Below, one piece after another: positions 22,402 to 33,400 of a DNA stretch of 64,000 nucleotides (position 1 is its first letter; each line of letters begins with the position of its first letter). The stretch lies in contig OZ021732.1 in NCBI GenBank assembly GCA_963978545.1, positions 61,232,714 through 61,296,713 on the forward strand, in the 5' to 3' direction. A program made the position numbers and the translations under genes. The notes beneath the pieces are model-generated. The model saw only the letters and a list, made by a program, of their open reading frames with translations. It searched no databases and was not told the origin of the DNA. This DNA is from Linyphia triangularis. Taxonomy: Eukaryota > Arthropoda > Arachnida > Araneae > Linyphiidae.

Positions 22402-23793
22402 CTAAAAATTCAGCGTAATTCCATTTTTCTTCAAAAAGTCTAGTCCGAGAATGCACGGATCTACAATTTCGGCAACATAAACGGTGTGCTTGTAGGTGTT
22501 AAATCCAAGGGCAATGTCCACTTGCAATTTCCCATGAACAGAGATATTACCACCAGACACAGTTTGTAGAGAAACAGAGGGCGCTGTGTAGAGGAGTCGG
22601 CTGTTCAGGCGACGAGCCACGTCCGTCCTTACGATCGTTACGTTCGCTCCCGAATCGACGATTAGACGACATGGAATTCCGTTGATTTCTCCCTTCACGA
22701 ATAAACCCTGGTTTCCTCCTTGTCGGGATGAAACGTGGAAACGACTGGTCGGGGCTTCACCTGTTCTACATTGCAGCTTCTGCCCTGCAAGATGACATCT
22801 TCTTAGATTCAGTTGTGGAGAATCCGTGGTAGTGTTATCCCTTCTCTTTTTCAAATCAAGGCAGTTTCGTCGTAGATGCCCTTCCCGTTTGCAGTGCCAG
22901 CAAACGACTCTGGTCCTTCGATCCCTGGCTCCGGGATAGCTTCTCATCATTCTATCAATTTTGCTCTCCAGTTCTCGAAGCTTACTGGTGACAAAGTCAG
23001 AAGAATCCTCGGCTAATGCACCACGCACATATCGTCGGTCTTTTCCAGAAGCTAGCTGCGCGGCTTCTACTCTCATGGCGTACACGAGGGCCGACTTCAG
23101 GTTTTTGTTTTGGGATAACCTTACCGCCTGCTGCACATCGGGATCTTGAATAGCGTCGATGAAATACTGCAGAGAAAGATCGTCTCGTACATCCGGGGGA
23201 CAGTCAGGGAAAGCGAGGAGCGACAGTCTTTCTATATCCGATGCCAATTCTTGAAGAGTTTCATTGGCCTTCTGCTGTCTCACTTTCAATTGCAGTCTGT
23301 TATAATCCTTTAGATGTTGCTCCCCAAACCTTAACTCCAACGCACTTGCCAGCGCCACGAATTCTCCCCGCTTCTCTTCAGGTAGTGTCTGTAAAATGTC
23401 AGCAGCTTCACCTCGAAGAGATGCTGCGAGATGGAATGCCTTCGAAGTATCGTCCCAACCATTCGCAGAAGCAATCATTTCAAATTGCGTTTGATAAACG
23501 CGCCAAGACGACTTCCCATCAAAAAGGGCCACTTTGATGTTAGAGCGCGGCGCCATAAAGGGGATGGAAGCGTTATCCCAATTAGGTGAAGCTATGGCCA
23601 CAGCTTCACGCGTTACCATTTTTCGCAGCCTTTCTTCAACAACGTCAATGAATCTGTCTTGCTCTTCCTTTAAGGTGGAAACTTTTCTTTGCATGGTGGA
23701 AACTTTTTCTTGCACAGTGGAAACTTTTCCGTTAAACTCCTCAAACTTTTCATCAACTTCCTTTCTTACTGCATTGAATACTTCTTCTTTCAC
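22402..23793 (-). CDS. Gag capsid, zinc knuckle and aspartic protease
   Basis: 463 codons, open throughout. The N-terminal coiled coil (VREKVSTMQ-like heptads, residues about 1-60) is followed by a Gypsy capsid (FDGKSSWRVYQTQFEMIA about 109-126, LELRFGEQHLKDYNRLQLKV about 171-190), a CCHC knuckle CWHCKREGHLRRNC (about 297-310) and a retroviral-type protease with LIVDSGANVTIV (about 379-390) and ILGLDFL near the end. It lies directly downstream of the N-terminal gag piece but in another frame. A TAG at 22404-22402 separates it from the integrase remnant in the same frame. This Gag could still package element RNA. Confidence 0.88.
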   Translation of the reverse strand: MKEEVFNAVRKEVDEKFEEFNGKVSTVQEKVSTMQRKVSTLKEEQDRFIDVVEERLRKMVTREAVAIASPNWDNASIPFMAPRSNIKVALFDGKSSWRVYQTQFEMIASANGWDDTSKAFHLAASLRGEAADILQTLPEEKRGEFVALASALELRFGEQHLKDYNRLQLKVRQQKANETLQELASDIERLSLLAFPDCPPDVRDDLSLQYFIDAIQDPDVQQAVRLSQNKNLKSALVYAMRVEAAQLASGKDRRYVRGALAEDSSDFVTSKLRELESKIDRMMRSYPGARDRRTRVVCWHCKREGHLRRNCLDLKKRRDNTTTDSPQLNLRRCHLAGQKLQCRTGEAPTSRFHVSSRQGGNQGLFVKGEINGIPCRLIVDSGANVTIVRTDVARRLNSRLLYTAPSVSLQTVSGGNISVHGKLQVDIALGFNTYKHTVYVAEIVDPCILGLDFLKKNGITLNF

Positions 23794-24166
23794 GGATAGC
23801 AGAACATTTGAGGTATGTAGTTTCTATTATGGTTGATTCCACCATTGAGGCTAGCTCCATCTTCATTTCTTCTTTGATCTCATTCACTGCTGCAGATGTT
23901 GTTTCACACTTGGCGGCTAAAGCTTTAATGTCACCCGTAATCGCGGCAGCGAATTCAGCATTGGTAGCTTCTTGACGGGCTTGACCGGCGGCAATTGCAG
24001 CGGCGGTGGACTCTTGGCCGGCTTTCATTTCGGCTGCGGTGGTTTCTTGTTGGGCCTTCATTTCTTTTATTTCGGCTGAGGCGGTTTCTTGGCAGGCTTT
24101 CATTCCAGCAAGCATTTCCATCAACTGCTTCATTTGGTCTTCCATCATTCCTCTAGTAGTCGGCAT
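23753..24166 (-). pseudogene. Gag N-terminal coiled-coil piece
   Basis: Starts at the ATG at 24166 just after the PBS. It reads MPTTRGMMEDQMKQLMEMLA, then repeated 10-12 residue units such as AEIKEMKAQQETTAAEMKA and AAAIAAGQARQEATNAEF, strongly alpha-helical and coiled-coil-like. It overlaps the main gag frame by 41 bp in a different frame, so a one-base indel near 23800 most likely separates two parts of one original gag. A programmed frameshift is possible but less likely. Confidence 0.75.
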
Positions 24167-24198
24167 TCAAGATGACTTGATCCCACTTCTGACACCAC

Positions 24199-24652
24199 TG
24201 TTATGAATTTTTCCACTGAGGCAATGATGGCACAGTTTTCACGGTTTAAAAATATTTATTCTCTCTTCAGAAAACTCACAAAATTTATTCACAGGCAACA
24301 GTTTAATTACTCTCAAGCTTCAACAAAAATAACTTCGAATTCAGCGATTATACAAGCTCACTCCAATAGGTAAACAAAGCGATCAGCTTTCAACGAAGTC
24401 CTGAAGTCAATCTGAAAACTTTCCCGTTCTCCAGTCTTTTATATACAAGCGCGTGAGACATTCTCGAAATTTCCAGCCAATTCATAGAAAAGAAATATCT
24501 CGAAACTTCTCGATGGCTTTACGTGTTGCCACCTTTTTCTAACTTGTATAATCGCTATTAATTAATAAATAAAATAAGATAAAAATAAATTACAATAGAA
24601 TTTTGAAATAATACGTCACTATTTACAATATATACAGACAATTTGTGCAACA
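24199..24652 (-). repeat. 5' LTR of minus-strand retrotransposon
   Basis: 454 bp, contains TATATAC-like promoter sequence. It matches 21087-21540 and, in the opposite orientation, the partial LTR at 63830-64000. Confidence 0.95.
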
Positions 24653-25551
24653 ATATATAAGGCAAAGCCCTCACTCATCACTAATTCTCCCTGTTCCCAT
24701 ATGGTCACAATTCTGAAAAGGTACAAATATTAACAATGGCAGACACAATTAGCCCACTTTAAGGGGCCGAAAAGGGGTTAAACGTTACGAATGAGGGATA
24801 TTCGAATGTACCATTTTCCATTTGGTCACAACTCAGAAAATTCGTACAAATGTCAACAAAGATAAACGTAGAAAAAGTAAACTATTTCGATCTCGATTAA
24901 CCCACTTTAAGAGGTCCCACTTTCCATTTGGTCACAACTCTAAATTTGTACAAATGTCAACAAAGACAAACATAGAAAAACTAAACTATTCCATTCTCGA
25001 TTAACTCACTTTAAGTGATCGAAAAGGGGTTAAATGTTCCAAACGAGGGATAATTCGAATGTCCCACTTCCAATGTAGTCACAACACTGATATTTGGTGT
25101 TAATGTAACGGCAAATATATATAAAAAAAAAAAAAATTCCAAAATCGATTGATGAATTTTTAAGGGATCAAAAGTCGATGCAACATTCAAACTATACGAG
25201 GAAGAGCCTAATGTTTCACTTTCATTACAGTTATAACTTTGAAAATTAGAACTAAGAGCAAATATAAACACAATAGTCTATTGCAATCTCGATTAATTAA
25301 TTAAAAAGGGTCAAAAGGGAGTTAAAAGTTCTAAACGAGAAGTATTTAAATGTCTCATTTCCAATACATTCACAATTATAAATTCTAGGAACAAATGTCA
25401 ACAAAGGCAAGCATAGATAAAATAAGGTATGCCTATTTTGATAAATACATTTTTCGGGATCGAACGTCTAAAATGTGGAATACATGAAAGTCTTTTGAAT
25501 GCAAAAATGCACATGGTAAAATTGCGTAGCGAAGCAATAGTCTTCAGCTAG

Positions 25552-26093
25552 TAATTTTATATTATTATCATTCATATTGAATGCATAAGTACTTCATGGA
25601 CTGCGGTCCGATAAATTTAACTTTCTTAGAAAAATCTTATGTAATTTTCCGCAAATTGGATGTTGTTGAGAACGTTTTTTAAAACTTCCTTAAAACCAAA
25701 TAATATTTCAAATAATATAGGAGTAATTATATTCTTCTTTAATTATATAGTTCTTGTAGTTGGCCTCCAACAAAAAGTTTGTCAACGGTTGACTGTATAA
25801 TAATTAAATGCAAAAAAAAAAAAAAAAAAAAAAAAAAACTTTGCTTAACCCTTTCAATACCAGAAAGTTTTCCTGCAAGTTTAAAAACAATGAAAACTAA
25901 ACATTTTAAAACCAGTTATTGTCGTGTAAATAAGTAATAAATTTAAAATTAACACCTTAAAAAAGAAGTGAAATCCCAGCAAAAACAACCCTGTAAAAAG
26001 GAACCAAGTTCTTCATGCAGTGATTATGGCCTTGAAAAGTATTGAGATCGGAAGTAGAGCTAAGTTTAACGTTGTTGTAAATTATGGGCAATG
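25552..26093. other. Noncoding spacer with poly-A tract
   Basis: Poly-A at about 25811-25838. CTTAACCCTTTCAATACC at about 25844 resembles a piggyBac-type end next to TTAA, but no partner end is found. Confidence 0.35.
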
Positions 26094-26278
26094 AAAATTA
26101 GTAAAATTTTCTTCTCAAAGTCAAAATTATCCTGCATAGGCCTAAATATCTAGCTACAAAAATGCTTGTGACTTGGTCATTACGCGTCAGTGGCCAATTG
26201 TCGCAAATATTTGTGCAGTTACATATTTAGGCCTATGCAGGGCAATTTTGACTTTAAGAAGAAAATTTTACTAATTTT
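26094..26278. repeat. Short inverted-repeat element (hairpin)
   Basis: Arms of about 56 bp (26094-26149 and 26223-26278) are near-perfect inverses, for example CCTGCATAGGCCTAAATAT against ATATTTAGGCCTATGCAGG, with a 73-bp loop. Likely a foldback MITE. Confidence 0.75.
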
Positions 26279-26425
26279 TATCAGATCGAGTTTGCAGTGT
26301 GTTTGACTACTAACATTAAGAAAACATTCATTCAGAACTATTTACTAAATTATTTTTTTTGCCGCTAAGACTTGATTGAATACATTGTCATCCACAACGA
26401 GTCCATTTGCCAAGATTCAGCTAGA

Positions 26426-26598
26426 TTGGTTGGTTGTTTTCAGATTATCTGGCGCCGTCAGCAACACGAGGGTTATAATGCGCCGCAACATTCGTCATTA
26501 GACAAGCCAACATACATTTACAAACACCCATGCCTAACACGGGACTCGAACTCGCGGTCTAGAAGCTAGCACGCTAGCCACTATACCGTTTGGTCGGC
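26426..26598 (-). mobile_element. tRNA-derived SINE, inverted copy
   Basis: On the minus strand the head is GCCGACCAAACGGTATAGTG, box B is GAGTTCGAGTCC, better kept than in the 19972 copy, and the tail is AACAACCAACCAA. No clear target duplication is visible. Confidence 0.85.
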
Positions 26599-26609
26599 AA
26601 AGAGCTATT

Positions 26610-27180
26610 TGAAGCGTGTGTAAAAGCAGCCTTTAAGTGACAGTGAACCTGATAGAATGCAATCTTATCTACAATGAATGTATCAGCCAAATTTTAGAGC
26701 GATTGGATCCTTGCAAGTAGGTTTATTTGTATTACGAAGCGATAGTAGAAGTGCGTGTAAAAGCGGCCTTTTAGTGCCCGTCCCCAAAACTTAATATAAT
26801 GCAACATTGCTGACAATGAATCCACCTGTCAAATTTAGAGCGATTGGATCCTTGCAAGTTGGTTTATTCGTATTCAACAGCGATAATAGAAGCGTTTGTA
26901 AAAGCAACCTTTTATTGACAGTTCCCAAAACTTGATATAATGCAATCTTGTCGACAACGAACCTGTCAAATTTCAGCGCGATTGGATGACGGCAAATTGG
27001 TTTATTAGTATTCCAAAGCTATATTATATAGAAGCTTGTGTAAAAGGGGCCTTTCAGTGACAGCCCCCAAAACTTGATAGAATCCATTGTCATCGACTTC
27101 GAATCTATTTACCAAGTTTCAATACGATCAAATGACAGCAAGTGGGTTAATTAGCCATCCGCAGATTTGCACGCCACAAA
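26610..27180. repeat. Tandem repeat, about 140-bp unit, four copies
   Basis: The phrase AAGCGTGTGTAAAAGC and variants starts units near 26613, 26749, 26890 and 27032. Each carries GAGCGATTGGATCCTTGCAAG-like and CCCAAAACTTGATA-like blocks. A related single stretch lies at about 29590-29790. Followed by G/A-rich low-complexity sequence at 27178-27240. Confidence 0.75.
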
Positions 27181-27487
27181 AAGAAAGGGAAAAAAGGGAG
27201 GGGGGGGGGAAAGGAGGGGAAAAAAAGAAGAAAAAAAAACCTCGAAGTTAATATTTATAAAGGATTTAAAAAAAAAAAAATCATACTTATGTATTTTGTA
27301 ATTTTTGGCAACGGCACTCGTATATTTTCCTTGGGGGAGGGGATAGAGAACAGAAATCCCTGATTAAAAGATGTTAAACAAAGGAATATGCCTCGATTGA
27401 AAGGTTAAAATATCTCAAATTATTAAGTGTTTTTAACAATAGGCTTTGGCAAGACAAGAATACTTTCAAGTTTGAAAAAAGAACGAA

Positions 27488-27493
27488 TTTATT
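27488..27493 (-). terminator. Candidate poly(A) signal of SRPRB
   Basis: AATAAA on the minus strand, only six bases downstream of the SRPRB stop codon. If used, the 3' UTR is extremely short. Other A/T-rich hexamers further down could serve instead. Confidence 0.45.
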
Positions 27494-27499
27494 GAGATC

Positions 27500-30400
27500 C
27501 TAAGCTATTTTTGACAACCAAGCTTTCAAGCCATCAGTGAAATTATCTTCAGTTTCCAAGGCACTGCATTCCAGGAATTCAAATTTGATGGATTTTAAAT
27601 CGGAAAATTGAAAATCCTTTCCTTTATGACCTAAGAATACTTTATCACCAGAAGCAGATAGGGATGCAAGTTGACCAGTCTGAGTAACTCGTAAGGTATT
27701 CCTGAAACAATAAGATGTATCAACTATTTGAAAATAAGTATGCCATTGTTAACTAATTTAAAAGTGTAGTCCATGGAGAAGTTTTAGATTGGTAATTACT
27801 GTGAAAAATGTATAAGTGATTTTGAATTCCTCCCCCCCCCCATCCTGAATGCATGCATTAGGAGGAGGGAATTAATTCCAACTTAAATTGGGAAAAATAA
27901 ACAATATACTTGCATTTCTTTTTCCAACTGAGACTGAATGATTTTTGCACTTTTGGAAACAGCATGATCTGTAGAAAAAGTAAAAACAGTAAATGCACAA
28001 AAAGAATTACTTTTTTATGACTCAATAAAGCATAATGACATTTTAACCCTTCGCACTCGATGCTTTTTTCGCGCGGTGGGACCAACAACTCGAGACATTT
28101 TAGGTTCGGTTGGCGTTTATGGATTTGCATCATAGAAACTAAACACAGTCATTGGCTTTGCATCAAATTTCCGCATCAAATTTAGTGGTCCTCTCGTGTT
28201 TCGGCATCCAATCGTGTGGCGCCTGTGAGACGCCGCTCGAATGCAAAGGGTTAAAAGTTGAAACACATTTGGATGCTTAGCCGAGTGGATTTCAGCACAG
28301 CCTATATTTTGAAAGAACACATTTTTCTATTCTATAATATTTACATGGTTCAAGTAACTGAATTTAGGTGTGGTACTATATGGAACACATTCTATAGATC
28401 TCTTGGCAGCACAAACCAAAAACCCCTTTATCTTTCGGTTAGATCTTTCTCCTCGTTGTCTAAATTTGTTATCAGTCCTATCATAAAGTTGCTTGCAAAA
28501 AGTCATGGCATCATGTGAAAACCAGGAACACTGGCTGCAAAAATTTACAGTTTCAAATGTATATAACAACTAGAAAAATAATTTGACGTTTGCACAAGGA
28601 AGATATAAGCAGTTTAAATGGAATTATCAAATTCTTCTGGGAATCACTGAAAGATCCAAGAGTTTATGGCTTTGAAATTTCAGAAAATGCAATTTGCTGC
28701 AGCAATTAAGTGTGTTAGAGCACAGTCGTCTGTTCACACAAATGACAAATATCTTACAGGGTTCCCATTCAATTCAGAATGAAAATCAATTACTTTTTAA
28801 GGACCTAATCAATGTTTTTAAGGACCTTTGAAAATTTGTTTTCGGGCATTATGTCTGTACATAAATTTTTAATAAAGTATTTTCTACTAAAAAAGTTACA
28901 AGTTGGTGCATGCGTAATACAAATATGTCAGAGAATTCCGATAAGTGGGGGTCACATGGGGATAGCAAGTCTGAGTTGTATTTTTATAAATTTTGCAGTT
29001 GGGCACACAACATCCACAAAAATAATAAATATTTTTTTTAACATTGAATAAAATAGAAACAAATAGTGATGGTAGATTTCATGGGGTATGGTATTTGACA
29101 AGTAGTAAAGGCGTATTTTATGCATTTAGCAACCACTCCTGAGCTTAAAATCTTCTTAATTATTGCTACATAAAAACATATTGTAAAGCAACATTCAGAT
29201 TTAAATTGTTTATGGGCATCGTCATTATATTGCAAAGGTAAAAAAAAAAAAAAAAAAAAAAATAATAATAATAATATAACCTATAAAAACAAAGTTTTTA
29301 ATATAAATCCTTTATATGCATTGCTAATTTTTCTATTCATTAACACAGCACAGATTCTGTAAACAACGTGTACTTGATGTTTGTATCTAATTTTATAAAT
29401 CAAAAACATTTTTATAAGCAAAATGTGCTGCAAACTACGTTTTAAAATTTATTTATTAAAAATTAACGTCACACTCACATTTACACCCAAATATCTTAAA
29501 TTTATTTTGGTTAAAACAATTTTATTATTTATTTATTAAAAAAAATTTGGCAACAGGAAGAAGTTTCAACAATGGTTAGTTCAATGCTATTTATGACACA
29601 ATTAGATGACAGTAAGTTGGTTTATTAGTTTACATAAAATCAACCTTTTAGTGACAGTAACAGCCCCAAAATTTGATAGAATGCATTGTCATCAACATCG
29701 AATAAATCAGCGAAGATTCAGTCTGATTGGGTGACGGCAAGGGAGTTAATTAGGTGTCCGCAGATTTACCTCCCATCGACACACACATACAAAATCGAAG
29801 TTAATATAAAAGATTTAATGATAACCAACTACAGACACAAGGTCTACCTAGGTTGGTTCGATTAACACATAGATCCAAATTTAGCAGTCTTTTAACGGTT
29901 GACTTTGGTACAATTTGCGATGTGGTACGGGTTTCGTATTCTTTAAGTTAAAATGTTATTTAAATAACTTATATGCATGACCTCTTATCCAGTCTCCCAT
30001 ATTAAATCCCAATCCCTTAAAATTAGCCTGTTTAATAAATTTAAACATCTGAATCAAATCCCATCTACACTTTCTTTTTCTCGATGTATACATATTAAGG
30101 CTCCTCAATCTAGCCCCATAATTCAAAGACGAATTTCCTTCTATCACTTCTTGTTGCTTTACGCTGAACTTTTTCCAACAAATCAATATTCTTCCTGAGA
30201 TGAGGTGACCAGAACTGCACTGCGTACTCTATATGTGGTATAACCAGTCTATAAAGAGGCAAAATAATATTACAAGACATAGATGAGCTAGTCTTCCGCT
30301 TATATAGCTTATATGCATGACCTTTTATCTGTCTCCCATATTGAATTCCTGTCTCACCTTTTTACTTGCTATCCCAGAATGATGTCCAATTTTAAAAGTT

Positions 30401-33400
30401 CAATTAACACCCCTAAGACATTCAAAACACCACCCTCATTGATTTTAGCATCTTAAAAATAAGTAGCATCCATATTTTTATGACAAAGTATTACTTGACA
30501 ATTGTCTAAATTCAAAGACATATCTCATTTGATAGCCCAATCTGATAACTTATTCAAATCTCCTTTCAGCTGTACAATTTTAGCTATACCAATTTACATT
30601 TCCCATAATCTTCAAGCCATCAGCAAAAATACTATCCATTTTCAATAAATTAATGCTAATATCATTGACGAGAATAAAAAACAGAAGTGGCCCCAATACT
30701 GAACCCTGTGATACACCACTTATAACTTCAGCCAACTGTGAATAATTACCTTAAATAAAAACTCTTTGTTTCCTTCAAGTTAACTAATTCTTAATCCACT
30801 TTAAAACTTTGTCACGAATTCCAATTATATCCAACTTATAAATCAATGCACTATGTGGTACCTTTTCGAAAGCTTTCTGGAAATTAATATAAACATCTAC
30901 ACCATTTGTATGGTTTAATTTCTTAGTGACGTCATCATAAAACTGCAAAAGATTAGTCGTGTGTCATTTTCCCTTTCTGAATCTAAACTTTGCATCTGAA
31001 ATCAAGCACTCTGTTTCAAGAAGTGTAACAATTTTATTTTAGTTAGTATTAAGGTTTCGAATATTTTTACAAATGATAGATGTTAGACTGACTGGTCGAT
31101 AATTACTTGCCTTGCATTTTAGAGCCTTTTTAAAAAGTTGTGTAACATTTGCCACTTTCCAATCTATTGGTACTATAAGAACTCCCAAAGATAAACAATA
31201 ATACCTCTCTAAATTTTTCAGCACATTTAACGAGAATTTTGAGGTAAATGTTATCCATCCCAGGAGCTTTAAAATGTTTAATGCTCTTTAAGCAATCTAC
31301 TACATCCTTCTTGGTAAAACTAATTTTCTGAATTTTTTAAAAATTGTTTTTCTAAAATTGTAGAGACACTGGAAGCTAAAGAAATACTTTTAATGAAAGC
31401 ACTAGTAAAGAACTCAATCAAAATATTTGCCATTTCTTCATCATCTTGAATTATTTTCCCTTGATTATCTTTTAATTGTCTCAGAGAAGAATTCAGTTTT
31501 CCCTTCCCATTAATATATGCAAAAAAATCCCTAAGGGTTAGTATTAATATTCCACACAAGTTTTTCCTCTAACTCTTGTTACATGACAATACAAATTATA
31601 TATCATAACTACATACCTTGTTTGTTACAAGCCACTAGGAAAGGTATTCTGTTGGCATGAATTAATGGTTCCTGAAGTAACACATACAAAAATCTGTAAT
31701 AACAAAAATATTACAAAATGAATGATAATAAAAGATATTATTAAATAGTACATGGTGATGAAATTAACAGAAAGATATCTGAATGGTTATTAAAATACAC
31801 ATTTAAAGAAGGCAGTTTCCTTAACATTTTGGGTACTGTTGCCATGGTTAAGCCTTAGTTTACTGATCTCCATATTAATTGGTTTCTGAAATTTGTGTAT
31901 TAACGAATCAAGAACAATATCAACTGTTGGTTCCAAAAAGTGTGATAACTCTTTGAATAGCACATCCACTTCTAATATATTTAAACTTTAAAAGGGATTA
32001 TTTTTCTCATCTCAGAATGTAGTAGCATGCAGCTTCTATTTTAGTTACAGGGTTTCTGCCAAAATAAAATGTTACAAATCCATGACTTTTCAAGACTAAG
32101 CAAATAATTTTCCATGACTCAAGAAATCAAACCACAAATAATAATAATAGTTACCTATATGAATTTTACTAAAACAAACATAGTAAGTAAATCAATGTAC
32201 CGTAAAATGATTTTTATAAAGTTTTATTTTAAATTAAGTAAAAAATCCAGGTTTCAGTAACTTCCAAATCAGAAGAAAAAGGGAAAAATAATTTCCATTC
32301 TTCGATATTTCAGAATTAATAAAGCTAATCAATCTTTAATAATAAAGAAATATTTGAATAAAGAATAAGACAATAATATTAAATTATATTAGTAAAAATC
32401 AAATGTTTTGATATCAACAATGTAAAACAGAAGAAAGAAGATGGGGGAGGGATGTAAACACAAGCTTATCAAAACTGTTCATTTCAGTTTTCATATTATG
32501 ATTTTTTTTTTCATCCATGAGACCATATTCGTGTGATGACACAAATTTGGAGTTCAGAAATGTTTTCATTGGCCATATTTTTTACTGTGACCGTTGTTTC
32601 CGTCAAAACATAAATAAAAATATAGATGAACTTGCGATAAGCTGAAATAGCAATCATGGCATTTATGACATCACAGTTAAGTGATTTTACTTAAAATGTT
32701 TAGAAATCCATGAAATTCACTGTATTTTATGACTTATGGCCATTTTTTTGCTCAAAATCATGACTTTCCATGAAAAAATTTACCCAATGTCTAAATTCAT
32801 GACTTTCTATGACATTTCTTGACTTTTCATAGGTGCGAAAACCCTGTAGTTAGTTTCCAGGGTTAATAACTGAAAGATTTTGTCTCTACCAAATTTTATA
32901 CTTTTACAAAGCTAAGCAATGAAGATTTTCTATCTTAAAACTTCAATACTTTTTCTTATAAATCCAATATAAAACACATGTTATATGAAATAAAATTTAT
33001 AGACTTCAATATCTATGTTATAAAAACCAGTTACATGCAAGTACTCCCAAGCAAATGTTATAAGGTCCGATATTGAAAATGAGTTGTTATAAACCCCACT
33101 TATTAACAGTTAACTGCCAAGTTTATTATACCAGTAGACTGTCAATCGCAAGTTAACTTGTGGTTGACAATCAACTTGTTTTTACAATTACAATTTTACT
33201 TGTAATACAATTTTCAAAACTTAAAGTGCATTTAAATATTTTATGTGTCTTTAGTTCTAGATGCATAGATCTTTTAATATTTAATACTATTATTGCTGCT
33301 TGCCAACTATTCAACTAGCAAACTAAAAGTGCATTTTTCTTGATAAACTGATATAACTTTTGTACTATTAGTTATAAATTTATTGAAGTCCATATACATA

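Larger units (their letters stand above)
21087..24652 (-). mobile_element. Young pol-deleted Gypsy-like LTR retrotransposon
   Basis: Two 454-bp LTRs (21087-21540, 24199-24652) differ at only about 2 positions, and ATAT flanks both ends. Read on the minus strand it begins TGTTGCACAAATTG and ends ATTCATAACA. The 2.66 kb interior has a PBS-like TGGTGTCAGAAGTGGGAT next to the 5' LTR, gag, protease and an integrase tail, and a purine tract AAGAAGGGGGAAA (21541-21553) next to the 3' LTR. Reverse transcriptase, RNase H and most of integrase are missing. The near-identity of the LTRs implies recent movement using enzymes from another copy. Confidence 0.93.
21076..25551 (+). mobile_element. Helitron-like non-autonomous element, split by an LTR retrotransposon
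   Basis: The 5' tip TCTCTCTATAT (21076-21086) is separated by the LTR element from ATAAGGCAAAGCCCTCACTC at 24657. The two together match the start of the intact copy at 34176. The 3' end at 25551 reads TTCAGCTAG followed by T, as in that copy. A TC start, a CTAG end and A/T flanks fit Helitron ends. The interior holds degenerate units related to the 148-bp repeats. No Rep or helicase is encoded. The Helitron class is inferred from termini only. Confidence 0.6.

Noticed and set aside
28327..28569. Minus-strand frame with cysteines as a possible SRPRB exon or zinc-finger gene
   Set aside because: SRPRB splices in frame without it, no splice sites fit, and no family is recognised.
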